Source: an uncultured Blautia sp. (lineage in GTDB: Bacteria > Bacillota > Clostridia > Lachnospirales > Lachnospiraceae). Taken from it: 52,978 nt of DNA. The translations under genes were made by a program, and so were the position numbers. The DNA is taken from positions 1-52,978 of the forward strand of contig CAKRVX010000005.1 in assembly GCA_934409175.1 (NCBI GenBank). The letters are read 5' to 3'. The notes below the pieces were generated by a model. The model searched no databases, had not been told where the DNA came from, and was given only the letters and a program-made list of their open reading frames with translations. This document shows, piece after piece, positions 17,946-27,506 of this stretch (positions are counted from its first letter, which is position 1; every line of letters starts with the position of its first letter).

Positions 17946-20870
17946 TTATTTATCATTTTTCTCTTTTTTCAACAGTTCCATGTAATTCTGTGCCTTCATC
18001 GGTCTGGCATAATAATATCCCTGTGCTTTATTACAGCAGAAACTCTGAAGCATTTTCTTCTGTTTCTCCGTTTCCACGCCTTCCGCCAACACAGAAAGCC
18101 GCATACTGTTTCCCATAGCAATGATCATATGCAGAATATTTTCTGCCCTTCCATATGGATCATCTGCACTCAAAAATCTCATGTCCAGTTTAATCTCATC
18201 AATAGGTGCCTCCTTGAGCATATTCAACGATGAATATCCACTTCCGAAATCATCCATGAGAATATGGAATCCCCCTTTTCTCAACTGCTCAAGAACTGCA
18301 AAAATAGATTTGGAATCACTGGTATAGGCAGTCTCCGTGATTTCAAGTTCCAGATACTTTCTGGGTACATGATACCGGTCTGCAATTTCGCAGAGAATAT
18401 CAAAGAGATCCGGATTATAAAAACCAACTCTCGAAAGGTTCACAGAAATAGGATATAATGGCATCCCCGTATCCATACATTCTTTCAGGAAACTACAGGT
18501 TTCCTCGTAAATATAAAGATCCAGTTTGCTGATAAATCCATTCTTCTCCAATATCGGGATAAAAACGCCAGGCGAAAGCAGACCTTTTTCCGGGTGTTCC
18601 CATCTTACCAACGCTTCTGCTCCTATAATATGATCATTTCTCATATCATATTTAGGCTGAAAATAAGCCTTAAACTGCTTTTCCTTTATTGCTTTTTCCA
18701 TTTCACCAAGAATCATCTGCTCCTGAATCAGTTTCTGCCTGTGTGTGTCATCATATACAGCAACATGCGTCATATGATTTTTTTTAATACTTTCCGCAGC
18801 CAGATGTGCACGGTCACACATAATCCGGAAACTCTTGTTTCTGTCTTTGATCAGATAAACCCCCGCCGAAATCTCCACTGAAATATTCAGATGGTACTGT
18901 CTTATCCTGTCATAGAAAATGTCAACTTCTTCCTCTATGGCATCGGTATTTTCTGTCGTCAGGACCACAAAATGGTCAGCCTCATAACGACTGCATATGG
19001 ATCCTGTACTATCGCAGATTTTTTTCAGTTCATGTCCTGTAAACTGTAGCAACTCATCTCCTGCCTTCACGCCAAACAGGTCATTCACCAGTTTAAAGTT
19101 CTCGATATTCAGATAAACGAGTCTTACCTCCTGGGAGTTATGTTTCTCCAGATATTCCTCTCCGGTTCTGTAAAATCCTTCCTTGTTCATCAATCCCGTC
19201 AGACCATCTGTCTCTACTCTCTTCCTGTAAGCTTCCTGTGCTGCTGCCTGTATTTGTCTGTCTACTTTTCTCCTGTTGCTGATCAATGCAAATAAGACCA
19301 GCATCAATATCACCAACGTTATACACAGAATCTGATACTGATATCTTCTCAGAAATTCCGCCATAGAGAACTGATAATTCTGTGCGGCAGCATAATGGCG
19401 TATTACCTCCTTTTGATCTGACTCGCTTATACATCCAATACTTTTATTTATCACTGATATCAGATTCTTATCTGCCTGTTTCTGATACATCATACAGATT
19501 TCTGTCTGCGAAAAAGGCATTCCGGTCATGCTGAGGTTCTGATATTTGGACATCTGAAGATAATAGGCCGCAGCATAAGTTCCAAGTACTGCAATATCCG
19601 CACTTCCGTTCTCCACTGCATTTAAAATCTCTTCGGGATCTTTTTTATATATATAACTGTTTCCTTCATCCAGATCAGGCATCATACTCTTATACTTCTT
19701 AAACTGTTCTTCCAGAACCACTACCGGTTTACCAAGTTCCGTGACATCCTCACCACGCCTGGACACCATGTAATATTCTCTTTTGAAGAACTCATCTGTC
19801 AGCGCAACATCCTGATCATCAATAACTTCCTGATTAAATGGCACTCCTGCAATAAAATCATATTTGCCGCTTTTCATTGCTTCTTTGTAATCTACGTTCT
19901 CAGAAATAGCTTCTATTTCAAAGGACATCCCCGATTTCTCACTGATTTTATTCAGAAGAGCAATGTAAATACCATTTAACTTCCCCGTATCTTCATCCTG
20001 ATATGACATTGGAGGTATTCCACTGACACATCCGATCCTGACTGCTCTGTCAAACTTTTGAACATATTTGGCTTCTTCTCTGGTAAAAAGCGGCATGCTG
20101 TTCTGATTTTTTGTACTGAAATATTCCTCTGACAATTGCTGTGCCAGATTCGGCGCTTCTGACTGAAGATGATCCAGTGCATCATTCAGTGCATTCAGTA
20201 TCTCTGTATTTCCCTTTGTTGTAATAATATACATGGATGAATTTCCGAATTTATCCACTACTTTCAGAGAACCATGTTTCGAAACACTCCCCATAAGGGT
20301 CATATCTACTTCTTTACGTTTCAAAGCTTCTATCAGTTTTTCTTCCGTTCCATAATATCTTTCTGTACATAGAATATTCTTTACTGCTTTGCGTTGCTGA
20401 AATTCCTTATTCTGATAACTGCCTTCCAGCAGTCCCACAACTTTACCAGCCATATGCTCATAATCCTGATAATAAATATCTTCATTATCAGGATCCGTAT
20501 ACAATATACTCTGCTCAGTTCCTATTGGAATGGACGAAAAATCGTAATCCTTCTCACGTTCTGCAGTCTTCTGTGCATTACAGATCAAATCCACGTTTCC
20601 ATTTTTAAGATCATCCAGCTGCTTCTGCCATGGCTCATTTATATATTCATACTTCCATCCGGTATACTGGGAAATTTTATTCAGATATTCTACAATATAT
20701 CCTTTATAAATTCCGCTGCTGCTTTTATTAATAAGATCAGCATCCTCACTGTATGCTACCCGGATTGTCCGCCTTGTTCCTTCCGCTCTCACCGGAACTG
20801 ACATTATCACCCCAGACAACAATGTCAAAATAAGCAAAAGGATCATGCATTTCGATTTTCTTTTCATCAT
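17946..20870 (-). CDS. Membrane c-di-GMP phosphodiesterase with two solute-binding sensor domains, degenerate GGDEF and EAL
   Basis: The 974-residue protein has a signal/anchor helix (about 9-28) and two family-3 solute-binding-like modules (about 33-265, starting RTIRVAYSEDADL; about 275-500, starting AVRIGCVSGIPPMSYQDE). A transmembrane helix (YQILCITLVILMLVLFALIS) comes next. A GGDEF domain then has its signature degraded to SRYEADHF, so cyclase activity is unlikely. The EAL domain keeps GAEALVRWEHP, LEITETAY, MDDFGSGYSSLNML, IKLDM and VLAEGVET, so phosphodiesterase activity is plausible. The likely role is ligand-controlled c-di-GMP breakdown at the membrane, with amino-acid-like ligands the simplest guess. 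The gene is a single unit with its own terminator. Confidence 0.92.
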   Translation of the reverse strand: MMKRKSKCMILLLILTLLSGVIMSVPVRAEGTRRTIRVAYSEDADLINKSSSGIYKGYIVEYLNKISQYTGWKYEYINEPWQKQLDDLKNGNVDLICNAQKTAEREKDYDFSSIPIGTEQSILYTDPDNEDIYYQDYEHMAGKVVGLLEGSYQNKEFQQRKAVKNILCTERYYGTEEKLIEALKRKEVDMTLMGSVSKHGSLKVVDKFGNSSMYIITTKGNTEILNALNDALDHLQSEAPNLAQQLSEEYFSTKNQNSMPLFTREEAKYVQKFDRAVRIGCVSGIPPMSYQDEDTGKLNGIYIALLNKISEKSGMSFEIEAISENVDYKEAMKSGKYDFIAGVPFNQEVIDDQDVALTDEFFKREYYMVSRRGEDVTELGKPVVVLEEQFKKYKSMMPDLDEGNSYIYKKDPEEILNAVENGSADIAVLGTYAAAYYLQMSKYQNLSMTGMPFSQTEICMMYQKQADKNLISVINKSIGCISESDQKEVIRHYAAAQNYQFSMAEFLRRYQYQILCITLVILMLVLFALISNRRKVDRQIQAAAQEAYRKRVETDGLTGLMNKEGFYRTGEEYLEKHNSQEVRLVYLNIENFKLVNDLFGVKAGDELLQFTGHELKKICDSTGSICSRYEADHFVVLTTENTDAIEEEVDIFYDRIRQYHLNISVEISAGVYLIKDRNKSFRIMCDRAHLAAESIKKNHMTHVAVYDDTHRQKLIQEQMILGEMEKAIKEKQFKAYFQPKYDMRNDHIIGAEALVRWEHPEKGLLSPGVFIPILEKNGFISKLDLYIYEETCSFLKECMDTGMPLYPISVNLSRVGFYNPDLFDILCEIADRYHVPRKYLELEITETAYTSDSKSIFAVLEQLRKGGFHILMDDFGSGYSSLNMLKEAPIDEIKLDMRFLSADDPYGRAENILHMIIAMGNSMRLSVLAEGVETEKQKKMLQSFCCNKAQGYYYARPMKAQNYMELLKKEKNDK

Positions 20871-20940
20871 ACTTCGTACCTCACAAATGTACTTTCAGTA
20901 TATCATATCCCATAATTTAATTCCAGAGCAATTCAATGTA

Positions 20941-22212
20941 CTAGTGTAATTCTGCTATTCTGCTCACAGCCACATAAATCTCCTGAATCTTATACCAGGT
21001 AGGATAATCTACAATTCCCGTCTGTCCAAGGCCAAAAATCCCCTGAAATATTCTCACTGCGTTTTTTGTTTCTTCTCCATAAATTCCATCTACAGTTACA
21101 ACCGGGACTGCCGGATATGCACCTGCTATGGTATTCAGCTGTTCCTGAATCTGTCTGACTTTATTACCAGAGCTGCCTGTATTCAGATCATACCCCGGCC
21201 ATGATGCAGGAATCCCTGATACAGCTTCTGCTACATTGATATACATGTCATTTCCATAAAAGGCTCTCAGAATCTCTATCGCTGAATACCCCTGATCTCC
21301 CAGTGTCTTGCTTCCCCACTGTGTCATCCACCCCCTGTTTCTGCACTGAACCTGTTTTCCATCACAGTATTGTGTCAGAATCGGCTGGCGTACATCCGGT
21401 CTCGAAAGATAGTTTTCAAATAATTCATCCACGATACGATCTATACTGTCAAAAATGTTTCTGCCGTATATCCATTTATGGTCATATGCTGTAGACGAAG
21501 TGATTGTAAAATCATATCCTTTATTCCGGTACCATTCGGTATAAACACGGTTTAATGTAAACGACATAATTGCCAGAACATTTGCCCGTATTGTATCGTC
21601 CGGCCAGGTGGCGTAGATTTCACTGCTGGCTACGTTTTTTATATAATCCCGATAGCGTACATAATAATTCTCTGCGGAAGAATCGTTGATCGGACCATCA
21701 TGCACTACTATATATTCAGGCACTACAACCTTACTAAGTACGATTTCTCCTGTTTCATTTATCGCTTTAATCTCTGCTTCTTCTATTTTAGGCGGATATT
21801 CATAAAACAGCGTATGGGGCGGGATTACAACCCGCTGATAGCTTTCTCCCGGTTCCATGGCATTTAATGTTGCCGGCTGCCTGGACAAAACATCAGGCAA
21901 CACCTCACTTCCAGCTACTTCTTTCGGTTCAAATCCCTCCGCATCGATCTGCACTGTATATTCTGCATAAGGCTGCTGTTCTACAGGCTCCATACTGTAT
22001 TCCAGCGGTGGTGTTTTTAACTCGATCACTGGTGTACGACCGGAAGAATCTGTCATCACTTCTTCTATCACACTGTCCGGCGCTCCTGTATAGGAAATTC
22101 TTACCCTCGCATTTTCTATGGGACGATTACTCAGCTGATCCAGTACTGTCACCTGATATCGTCCTGTGTCTACATTCTCCTGCTGTATCCGCATATCCTT
22201 ATAAAAAGCCAT
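20941..22212 (-). CDS. SpoIID-like protein with C-terminal peptidoglycan-binding domain
   Basis: The 423-residue protein begins with a carboxypeptidase-regulatory/transthyretin-like region (YQVTVLDQLSNRPIENARVRISY, about 18-110). The middle (PEYIVVHDG, DYIKNVASSEIYATWPDDTIRANVLAIMSFTLNRV) resembles the SpoIID/LytB amidase-enhancer fold. The C-terminus, from about residue 345, is a PG_binding_1 domain (GSSGNKVRQIQEQLN, VDGIYGEETKNAVRIFQGIF). This suggests action on cell-wall or cortex peptidoglycan. No signal peptide or membrane helix is seen at the N-terminus, which is odd for such a role. The start has CAGGAG at 6 bases. Confidence 0.75.
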   Translation of the reverse strand: MAFYKDMRIQQENVDTGRYQVTVLDQLSNRPIENARVRISYTGAPDSVIEEVMTDSSGRTPVIELKTPPLEYSMEPVEQQPYAEYTVQIDAEGFEPKEVAGSEVLPDVLSRQPATLNAMEPGESYQRVVIPPHTLFYEYPPKIEEAEIKAINETGEIVLSKVVVPEYIVVHDGPINDSSAENYYVRYRDYIKNVASSEIYATWPDDTIRANVLAIMSFTLNRVYTEWYRNKGYDFTITSSTAYDHKWIYGRNIFDSIDRIVDELFENYLSRPDVRQPILTQYCDGKQVQCRNRGWMTQWGSKTLGDQGYSAIEILRAFYGNDMYINVAEAVSGIPASWPGYDLNTGSSGNKVRQIQEQLNTIAGAYPAVPVVTVDGIYGEETKNAVRIFQGIFGLGQTGIVDYPTWYKIQEIYVAVSRIAELH

Positions 22213-22272
22213 ATAAGCTCCTGGAAAACTGCTTTACTGATAGCTTATGCATTTCAGATTAAAATGCCACAA

Positions 22273-22311
22273 AAAATGCGCATCAGTTTCAATAGACTGA
22301 TACGCATTTTT
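22273..22311 (-). terminator. Terminator behind the broken receiver-domain gene
   Basis: AAATGCG-CATCAGT pairs with ACTGATA-CGCATTT around an 8-base loop, with an A/T-run on each side. It lies 27 bases after the remnant's stop and upstream of the SpoIID-like gene. Confidence 0.75.
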
Positions 22312-22337
22312 ATACTATTTTACTTTATCTGAAATTA

Positions 22338-22480
22338 CTATTTGTTTTTAATACAAAACTTTTCTATTGTTTCAATCAGTTTCTTTATATCCAATGGCTT
22401 TGACATATGCGCATTCATCCCGGCAGCCTTTGATTTTTCCGGTCATCATCAAAAGCATTAGCTGTCATGGCAATGATCAA
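22338..22480 (-). pseudogene. C-terminal remnant of a response-regulator receiver domain
   Basis: On the minus strand one frame reads LIIAMTANAFDDDRKNQ and the next frame continues AAGMNAHMSKPLDIKKLIE and on to a stop at 22338-22340. Together these are the hallmark end of a receiver domain (TAN, then the conserved KP after the last strand) as found in hybrid kinases and response regulators. One missing A in a five-A run (22420s) would restore CGG-AAA-AAA-TCA-AAG, so a single-base deletion explains the break. Upstream sequence to 22600 no longer aligns to any receiver sequence I can recognise. It retains its own terminator. Confidence 0.8.
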
Positions 22481-22603
22481 CCGCCAGCATAGTTGCATTA
22501 CTCTGATAATATGATTTTCCAGACCGATATATCGAAATAGACATTTTTAATCCATTTAGTAATTTATATTTCTTCCATCTCTTCGTCCCTATATCAATTG
22601 TCT

Positions 22604-22636
22604 GAAAAAATTACGGAGGATCCGTTCAGATCCTCT
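22604..22636 (-). terminator. Terminator after the Cache-GGDEF gene
   Basis: On the minus strand GAGGATC pairs perfectly with GATCCTC and is followed by CGTAATTTTTT, 10 bases after the stop codon. Confidence 0.8.
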
Positions 22637-22644
22637 ATGAATTT

Positions 22645-24114
22645 TTACCCTTCTTTATAAACCCGATATCCATCCCGGCCTTCCTGTTTGGTCTCATATA
22701 AAGCTCTGTCAGCATTTTTATACAAATCCATATAACAGGTTCCATGTTCCGGTGCAAAACATACGCCAGCACTGATGGTAATATTCTGTCCCTCCATCTC
22801 CTGAAAACATAACTGTTTTACTTTCAGAATCAGCTCTCTTACACGAATATCAGCCACTTCTTTTGTCTCAGTTTTGCGCATATAAACTACGAATTCATCA
22901 CCGCCGATCCTTCCTATGATATCTCCCTCACGGAAATGTTCTTTCAGCATCCTGCCAAATTCACTCAAAACTTTATCTCCTGTCATATGTCCGTATCTGT
23001 CATTGACCTCCTTAAATCTGTCCACATCCATAATCACAAAAGTACCTTTTTCAGCAGGATCTTTTTCCAGAATCTCATTAATATGCTCTTCCGTACTTCT
23101 TTTATTATATGTACCCGTCAAACCGTCTGTCTGTGCACTCTTTATCAGTTCTTCATTTTTCTTTCTGTTTATACAGATAATGTAAACAACAAGAATCACT
23201 ACCAAGGCAGAGAAAACTATCATAAATATACTTTCATCTTTTTTGATGAAATCATAAGATTTCTGAGCAGCAGAAACAGGGATTACATAGCAGATCATCC
23301 AGTCATTCATTCCCAGCCTGGTATATGCCAGATACTGGTCTGAACTGACATCTGCACCGTTTCTCATCTTTATCAAACCGTCTCTTCCCACAGCGAAATC
23401 CGCTTTTACATTCTGAAGTGCACTTCCGCTCAAAAATGTTTTCTGATCGTAAAATCCGAAAAAGTTATCTCCGTAAGTAATTTTATGATAAGAAGACTCT
23501 CCATCGTATGCTATAATTTCTCCATCCCGTGTTACGATGAGACTGTATCCTGCTCCGTCAAAAATATCATTGAACAACATACGGCTCAAGGTAGTTACAT
23601 TATAAGAACCGCCAAGTACTGCTACAACCTTGCCATTTTTATATACAGGAACTCCCAAAATCACTCTGGTTTCCTGATCCACACTGCTCTCCAGTGGGTC
23701 ACTGAGAGTTTCCTTCCCGTGCATTGCTTCTTTGAAATATCTTCGTTGTGATACATTTTTCTCTGTGCCATTATCATAATGAGCCGTTCCATCTGCCTCG
23801 ATCAATGCGGTTCTCTCAAGGTCTGCATCTTCGCAAAGAGAAGCCAGCATTTCCATATTCTCATCTGATAAAAGCTCTTCTGATTTTCCCATTTTATCCG
23901 CAATACCGTTCAGAAATCCATAATGAATATCCAGTATTGACAGAATATGCTCACTCTGTCTGGAAACATTATTTTTCATAGTTACCTGGGAATTGTCCTC
24001 AATAGAATGCTGTACTTCAACAAGAAAAATCCCCAGACTTACAGCTATTGCACATACAAACGCCACAATAGCTGTAATGTAATTACCTGTTATATGTTTA
24101 TTTTTCTTTTTCAC
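22645..24114 (-). CDS. Membrane diguanylate cyclase with Cache-type sensor
   Basis: The protein of about 489 residues has a transmembrane helix at the N-terminus (YITAIVAFVCAIAVSLGIFL). A double-Cache-like extracellular region follows (RRYFKEAMHGKETLSDPL, TRVILGVPVYKNGKVVAVLGG). A second helix (IFMIVFSALVVILVVYIICI) precedes a GGDEF domain with intact RIGGDEFVVYMR and DVDRFKEVNDRYGH, so it should make c-di-GMP from two GTP. I chose the GTG at 24114 because GGAGG lies about 11 bases upstream. The longer frame beginning at 24216 would run through promoter-like sequence (TATAGT, TATATA). Its neighbour two genes away is a phosphodiesterase, giving a local c-di-GMP pair. Confidence 0.88.
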   Translation of the reverse strand: MKKKNKHITGNYITAIVAFVCAIAVSLGIFLVEVQHSIEDNSQVTMKNNVSRQSEHILSILDIHYGFLNGIADKMGKSEELLSDENMEMLASLCEDADLERTALIEADGTAHYDNGTEKNVSQRRYFKEAMHGKETLSDPLESSVDQETRVILGVPVYKNGKVVAVLGGSYNVTTLSRMLFNDIFDGAGYSLIVTRDGEIIAYDGESSYHKITYGDNFFGFYDQKTFLSGSALQNVKADFAVGRDGLIKMRNGADVSSDQYLAYTRLGMNDWMICYVIPVSAAQKSYDFIKKDESIFMIVFSALVVILVVYIICINRKKNEELIKSAQTDGLTGTYNKRSTEEHINEILEKDPAEKGTFVIMDVDRFKEVNDRYGHMTGDKVLSEFGRMLKEHFREGDIIGRIGGDEFVVYMRKTETKEVADIRVRELILKVKQLCFQEMEGQNITISAGVCFAPEHGTCYMDLYKNADRALYETKQEGRDGYRVYKEG

Positions 24115-24202
24115 TTCACAGCTTTCCTCCACATTTTGACTTATATATACTATACCAAAAGAATCCAAAAAAATCCATATTCCATATATGACAAATAATG
24201 CA

Positions 24203-24249
24203 AAAAAACACGACATTTTTGCATTTTATACAAAAACTGCCGTGTTTTT
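24203..24249 (-). terminator. Terminator at the end of the rseP operon
   Basis: AAAACACGACATTTTTG pairs with CAAAAACTGCCGTGTTTT with two mismatches and is followed on the minus strand by a T-run, 18 bases after the rseP stop. Confidence 0.8.
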
Positions 24250-24266
24250 CTGTTTCAGTAATCTCC

Positions 24267-25562
24267 TCAGAATATCTTCAGAATATCATTGTACATAACA
24301 ACCACCATCAGAACCATTAAAAGCATCAGTCCTGCAAAATGAACCATTCCCTCTATCCGACGATTGATGGGCTTACGTCTGATTGCCTCCACTGCAAGAA
24401 ACACCAGCCTTCCCCCATCCAGAGCCGGAAATGGCAGAAGATTCATAACACCAAGGTTTGCAGACAGAAGAACTGCCATATTCAGCATATTCATCCACAG
24501 CATTACAGTTCCCTCACTCTTGCTCTCCTCATACGTAGTACCAATGGCATCTACAACTCCCACCGGTCCGCTTAGATCCTTTACCCCCAGCTTTCCTGTA
24601 CATAATTCTTTCAGGCTGAGGATTGTCGTACGGATCATATATTTCACTTCCACCGCACCATATCTGATCACATCAAGATCTTTTGCCTTTTCACAGTAAA
24701 TATTATAGGTAAATCCGGAATCAGCCGTTCTGTACTCCCTTGGAGTGATAACTGCATCATACTCCAGTCCGTCTCTGGAATAGGTAATCTTTACAGGTTC
24801 ATCTGTAAGTGGATGCTCTTTAATATAATCCTGATAATCCTGTGCATCAGAAATTTTTACACCGTTGATAGAAGTGATCACATCGCCGGCCTTTACGCCC
24901 GCATCATCCAGAGGCATTCCTTCCATAACAGATTCCACTGTCATGGCTGTTGTATCATCTCCATTAAAATTACAGCCCAGTAAATACCGCACATTGGTAT
25001 CTGCCTTATAGGAAATCTGCTGTTTCTTTCCGTCTCTTTTGACCGTAAGTTTTACAGTATCGCCTTCCTTCAGCTCATTCATATAGGAGTAAACATAGAT
25101 ATCCTTTCCCAGATCAACGTGATATCCCTGATAACTGGTGATCACATCTCCCTTTTTCAGTCCTGCAGCTTCAGCCGCAGATCCTTGCTTTACGGAAAGC
25201 ACAGTAGATGGTTCATACCCCACCACACCTACAATGATCACAGACAGCACAAATGCCATGATAAAGTTAAACACAGGTCCTGCTGCCACAACTGCGATTC
25301 TGCCCCATACCGGCGCACTGTTGAATGTTCCCGGCTCATTCTCCTCATCCGTATCTTCCCCAAGCATAGCACAGGAACCACCAATGGGAAGAAGCTTCAG
25401 TGAATATCTGGTCCCATTTTTCTCGGTACTTAAAAGTCTCGGCCCCATTCCAAGAGAAAATTCTGTCACTACAATTTTATTCTTCTTCGCCAGTAAAAAA
25501 TGTCCCAGCTCATGAAACAGGATAATTGCACTGAATATGATAATTGCAATAATAATCTTCAA
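24267..25562 (-). CDS. rseP: RseP/SpoIVFB-type site-2 intramembrane metalloprotease
   Basis: The enzyme has the zinc motif HELGHFLLAKK in its first membrane helix. Two PDZ domains follow in the middle (about 125-205, GSAAEAAGLKKGDVITSYQG; about 210-285, GVKAGDVITSINGVKIS). NLLPFPALDGGRLVFLAVEAI, which carries the third zinc ligand, lies near the C-terminus. It cleaves membrane-embedded regulators such as anti-sigma factors. The start is uncertain. A TTG at 25562, two bases after the dxr stop with AGGTGG just upstream, gives the family-typical N-terminus. An ATG at 25580 would overlap dxr by 17 bases. Confidence 0.92.
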   Translation of the reverse strand: MKIIIAIIIFSAIILFHELGHFLLAKKNKIVVTEFSLGMGPRLLSTEKNGTRYSLKLLPIGGSCAMLGEDTDEENEPGTFNSAPVWGRIAVVAAGPVFNFIMAFVLSVIIVGVVGYEPSTVLSVKQGSAAEAAGLKKGDVITSYQGYHVDLGKDIYVYSYMNELKEGDTVKLTVKRDGKKQQISYKADTNVRYLLGCNFNGDDTTAMTVESVMEGMPLDDAGVKAGDVITSINGVKISDAQDYQDYIKEHPLTDEPVKITYSRDGLEYDAVITPREYRTADSGFTYNIYCEKAKDLDVIRYGAVEVKYMIRTTILSLKELCTGKLGVKDLSGPVGVVDAIGTTYEESKSEGTVMLWMNMLNMAVLLSANLGVMNLLPFPALDGGRLVFLAVEAIRRKPINRRIEGMVHFAGLMLLMVLMVVVMYNDILKIF

Positions 25563-25563
25563 T

Positions 25564-26706
25564 CTACCACCTGCCTTCAATCCATTGATAAGTTTCCTTC
25601 TCGATTTCCAGAATCTGATCCAGATCCGGATTCTCTGTTACAGTATGTCTGCTCATAGACTGCCCGATAATCTCATAAATATCCAGAAATCTGATTTTGC
25701 GCTGAAGGAATTTCCGTACAGCCAGCTCATTGGCAGCATTAAAGACTGTAGGCATACTTCCACCATTTTCGGACGCTTTGATTGCCAGCGGCAATCCTTT
25801 AAAAGTTTCCCTGTCCGGTTCTTCAAATGTAATCTGTTTCAACATATGAAAATCCAGTCTGTCACCGGCCAGATATCTTCGTTCAGGATAGCATAATGCA
25901 TATTGGATCGGAAGACGCATATCCGGAGTACCAAGTTGCGCCATTACAGCACCATCCTTAAATTCCACCATGGAATGAATGATACTCTGGGGCTGCACCA
26001 CCACCTGAATATGATCCAGATCCACACCAAACAGCCATTTTGCTTCCATGACCTCAAGCCCCTTATTTACCAGCGTAGCCGAATCAACTGTAATCTTCTG
26101 TCCCATCACCCAATTGGGATGTTTTAACGTATCTTCCAGTGTCACCCTTTCCAGATCTTTTGATTTCATTCCCCTGAAAGGGCCTCCGGATGCAGTAATC
26201 AGCAGCTTATGTATCTGCTCTTTTTTCTCTCCGTGAAGGGCCTGGAAAATGGCACTGTGTTCACTGTCCACAGGAAGGATATTGACTCCGCACTCTTTTG
26301 CCAGCGGCATAATCAGATGTCCTGCCGTTACCAGCGTTTCTTTGTTCGCAAGGGCAATATCTTTTCCTGCCAGAATTCCCTCCATTGTAGGACGGATTCC
26401 GATCATCCCCACGATAGCAGTTACCAGAATATTCGACTCTTTCATACGGGCAAGTTCGATCAACCCTCCCATACCACTTACGATCTTTACATTCAGGTCT
26501 CTGACTCTTACAGCCAGATCTCTGGCAGCTTCATCTTTCCAGACAGCTACAAGTTTCGGGTGGAATTCCCGGATCTGTTCTTCCAGTTTTTCCACATTAC
26601 TTCCCGCAGAGAGTCCTACTACTTCCAAATCCTCATTGGCCCGTACAACATCCAGTGTCTGGGTTCCTATAGAACCTGTTGAGCCTAAAATTGCAATTTT
26701 CTTCAT
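25564..26706 (-). CDS. dxr: 1-deoxy-D-xylulose 5-phosphate reductoisomerase
   Basis: The 380-residue length is standard. The NADPH-binding loop is ILGSTGSIGTQTLDVV at residues 5-20. Substrate/metal-site motifs are ALANKETLVTAG, PVDSEHSAIFQAL, ITASGGPFRGM and MGQKITVDSATLVNKGLEVMEA. It converts DXP to MEP, the committed step of the non-mevalonate isoprenoid pathway. Its product line feeds uppS, two genes upstream in the same operon. Confidence 0.98.
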   Translation of the reverse strand: MKKIAILGSTGSIGTQTLDVVRANEDLEVVGLSAGSNVEKLEEQIREFHPKLVAVWKDEAARDLAVRVRDLNVKIVSGMGGLIELARMKESNILVTAIVGMIGIRPTMEGILAGKDIALANKETLVTAGHLIMPLAKECGVNILPVDSEHSAIFQALHGEKKEQIHKLLITASGGPFRGMKSKDLERVTLEDTLKHPNWVMGQKITVDSATLVNKGLEVMEAKWLFGVDLDHIQVVVQPQSIIHSMVEFKDGAVMAQLGTPDMRLPIQYALCYPERRYLAGDRLDFHMLKQITFEEPDRETFKGLPLAIKASENGGSMPTVFNAANELAVRKFLQRKIRFLDIYEIIGQSMSRHTVTENPDLDQILEIEKETYQWIEGRW

Positions 26707-26708
26707 CT

Positions 26709-27503
26709 TTATACCTCAATCATGATAACAGACAGGAAATAGATCACTGGTGCAGTGAAGATTACACTGTCAAAGCGATCCAGAATTCCTCCATGTCCCG
26801 GTATCAGTTTTCCGTAATCTTTGATTCCCTGATTTCTCTTGATTGCAGATGCTGCCAGATCACCTACCATGGAGATCAGCGCTCCCACCGCACAGATAAT
26901 AGCATATTCCAGAACCGGACCATGAGTTGCCGCAGCATAAATCACTCCCAGAAGCGCTGCACCAGCCACACCGCCAACAGCTCCTTCTACGGATTTCTTC
27001 GGGCTGAGCACAGGTGCCATCTTATGTTTTCCGATCAACATTCCTACACAATAAGCACAGGTATCGCAGCCCCATGAACACAGAAAGATTAACCATACAT
27101 GAAATTTGCCGCCGGGAAGTGCCCTGGTCAGGTAAATAAAGGACAGCATTACTGCCACATAAACAATACCAAACAACGCCGGCATTACCTGTTTTGCCTC
27201 ATAGGTCGGATAGGTAAATACGTAGACAAACATAATCAGCACCAGACCGAAAATGACAGCCAGAACACCATATCTCTCAAAATCCAGCAGAACTGCCACA
27301 TAATAAAGAATTGCTCCTGCATATCCGGCACATACAAGAAGATTAAATTTCTCCCCCTGTACTTTCATGGCCTTATATAATTCACGCATTCCGATCAGTG
27401 AAACCGCCAGAAGCGTAAAAAACAAAACATATCCACCGCTTATGATAGTTGCAAGTGCTATGATCACAAGCAGAATTCCGCTTAAGAGTCTTGTCTTAAA
27501 CAT
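26709..27503 (-). CDS. cdsA: Phosphatidate cytidylyltransferase
   Basis: The 264-residue integral membrane enzyme has about seven helices. The family signature SMVGDLAASAIKRNQGIKDYGKLIPGHGGILDRFDS (about residues 208-243) lies at the C-terminus. It makes CDP-diacylglycerol from CTP and phosphatidic acid for phospholipid synthesis. It has AGGAGG 7 bases upstream and sits 2 bases before dxr and 3 bases after uppS. Confidence 0.97.
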   Translation of the reverse strand: MFKTRLLSGILLVIIALATIISGGYVLFFTLLAVSLIGMRELYKAMKVQGEKFNLLVCAGYAGAILYYVAVLLDFERYGVLAVIFGLVLIMFVYVFTYPTYEAKQVMPALFGIVYVAVMLSFIYLTRALPGGKFHVWLIFLCSWGCDTCAYCVGMLIGKHKMAPVLSPKKSVEGAVGGVAGAALLGVIYAAATHGPVLEYAIICAVGALISMVGDLAASAIKRNQGIKDYGKLIPGHGGILDRFDSVIFTAPVIYFLSVIMIEV

Positions 27504-27506
27504 TTT

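Noticed and set aside
24114..24216. Longer start for the Cache-GGDEF gene
   Set aside because: The added N-terminus is encoded by promoter-like A/T-rich sequence without a ribosome site; GTG at 24114 has GGAGG upstream.
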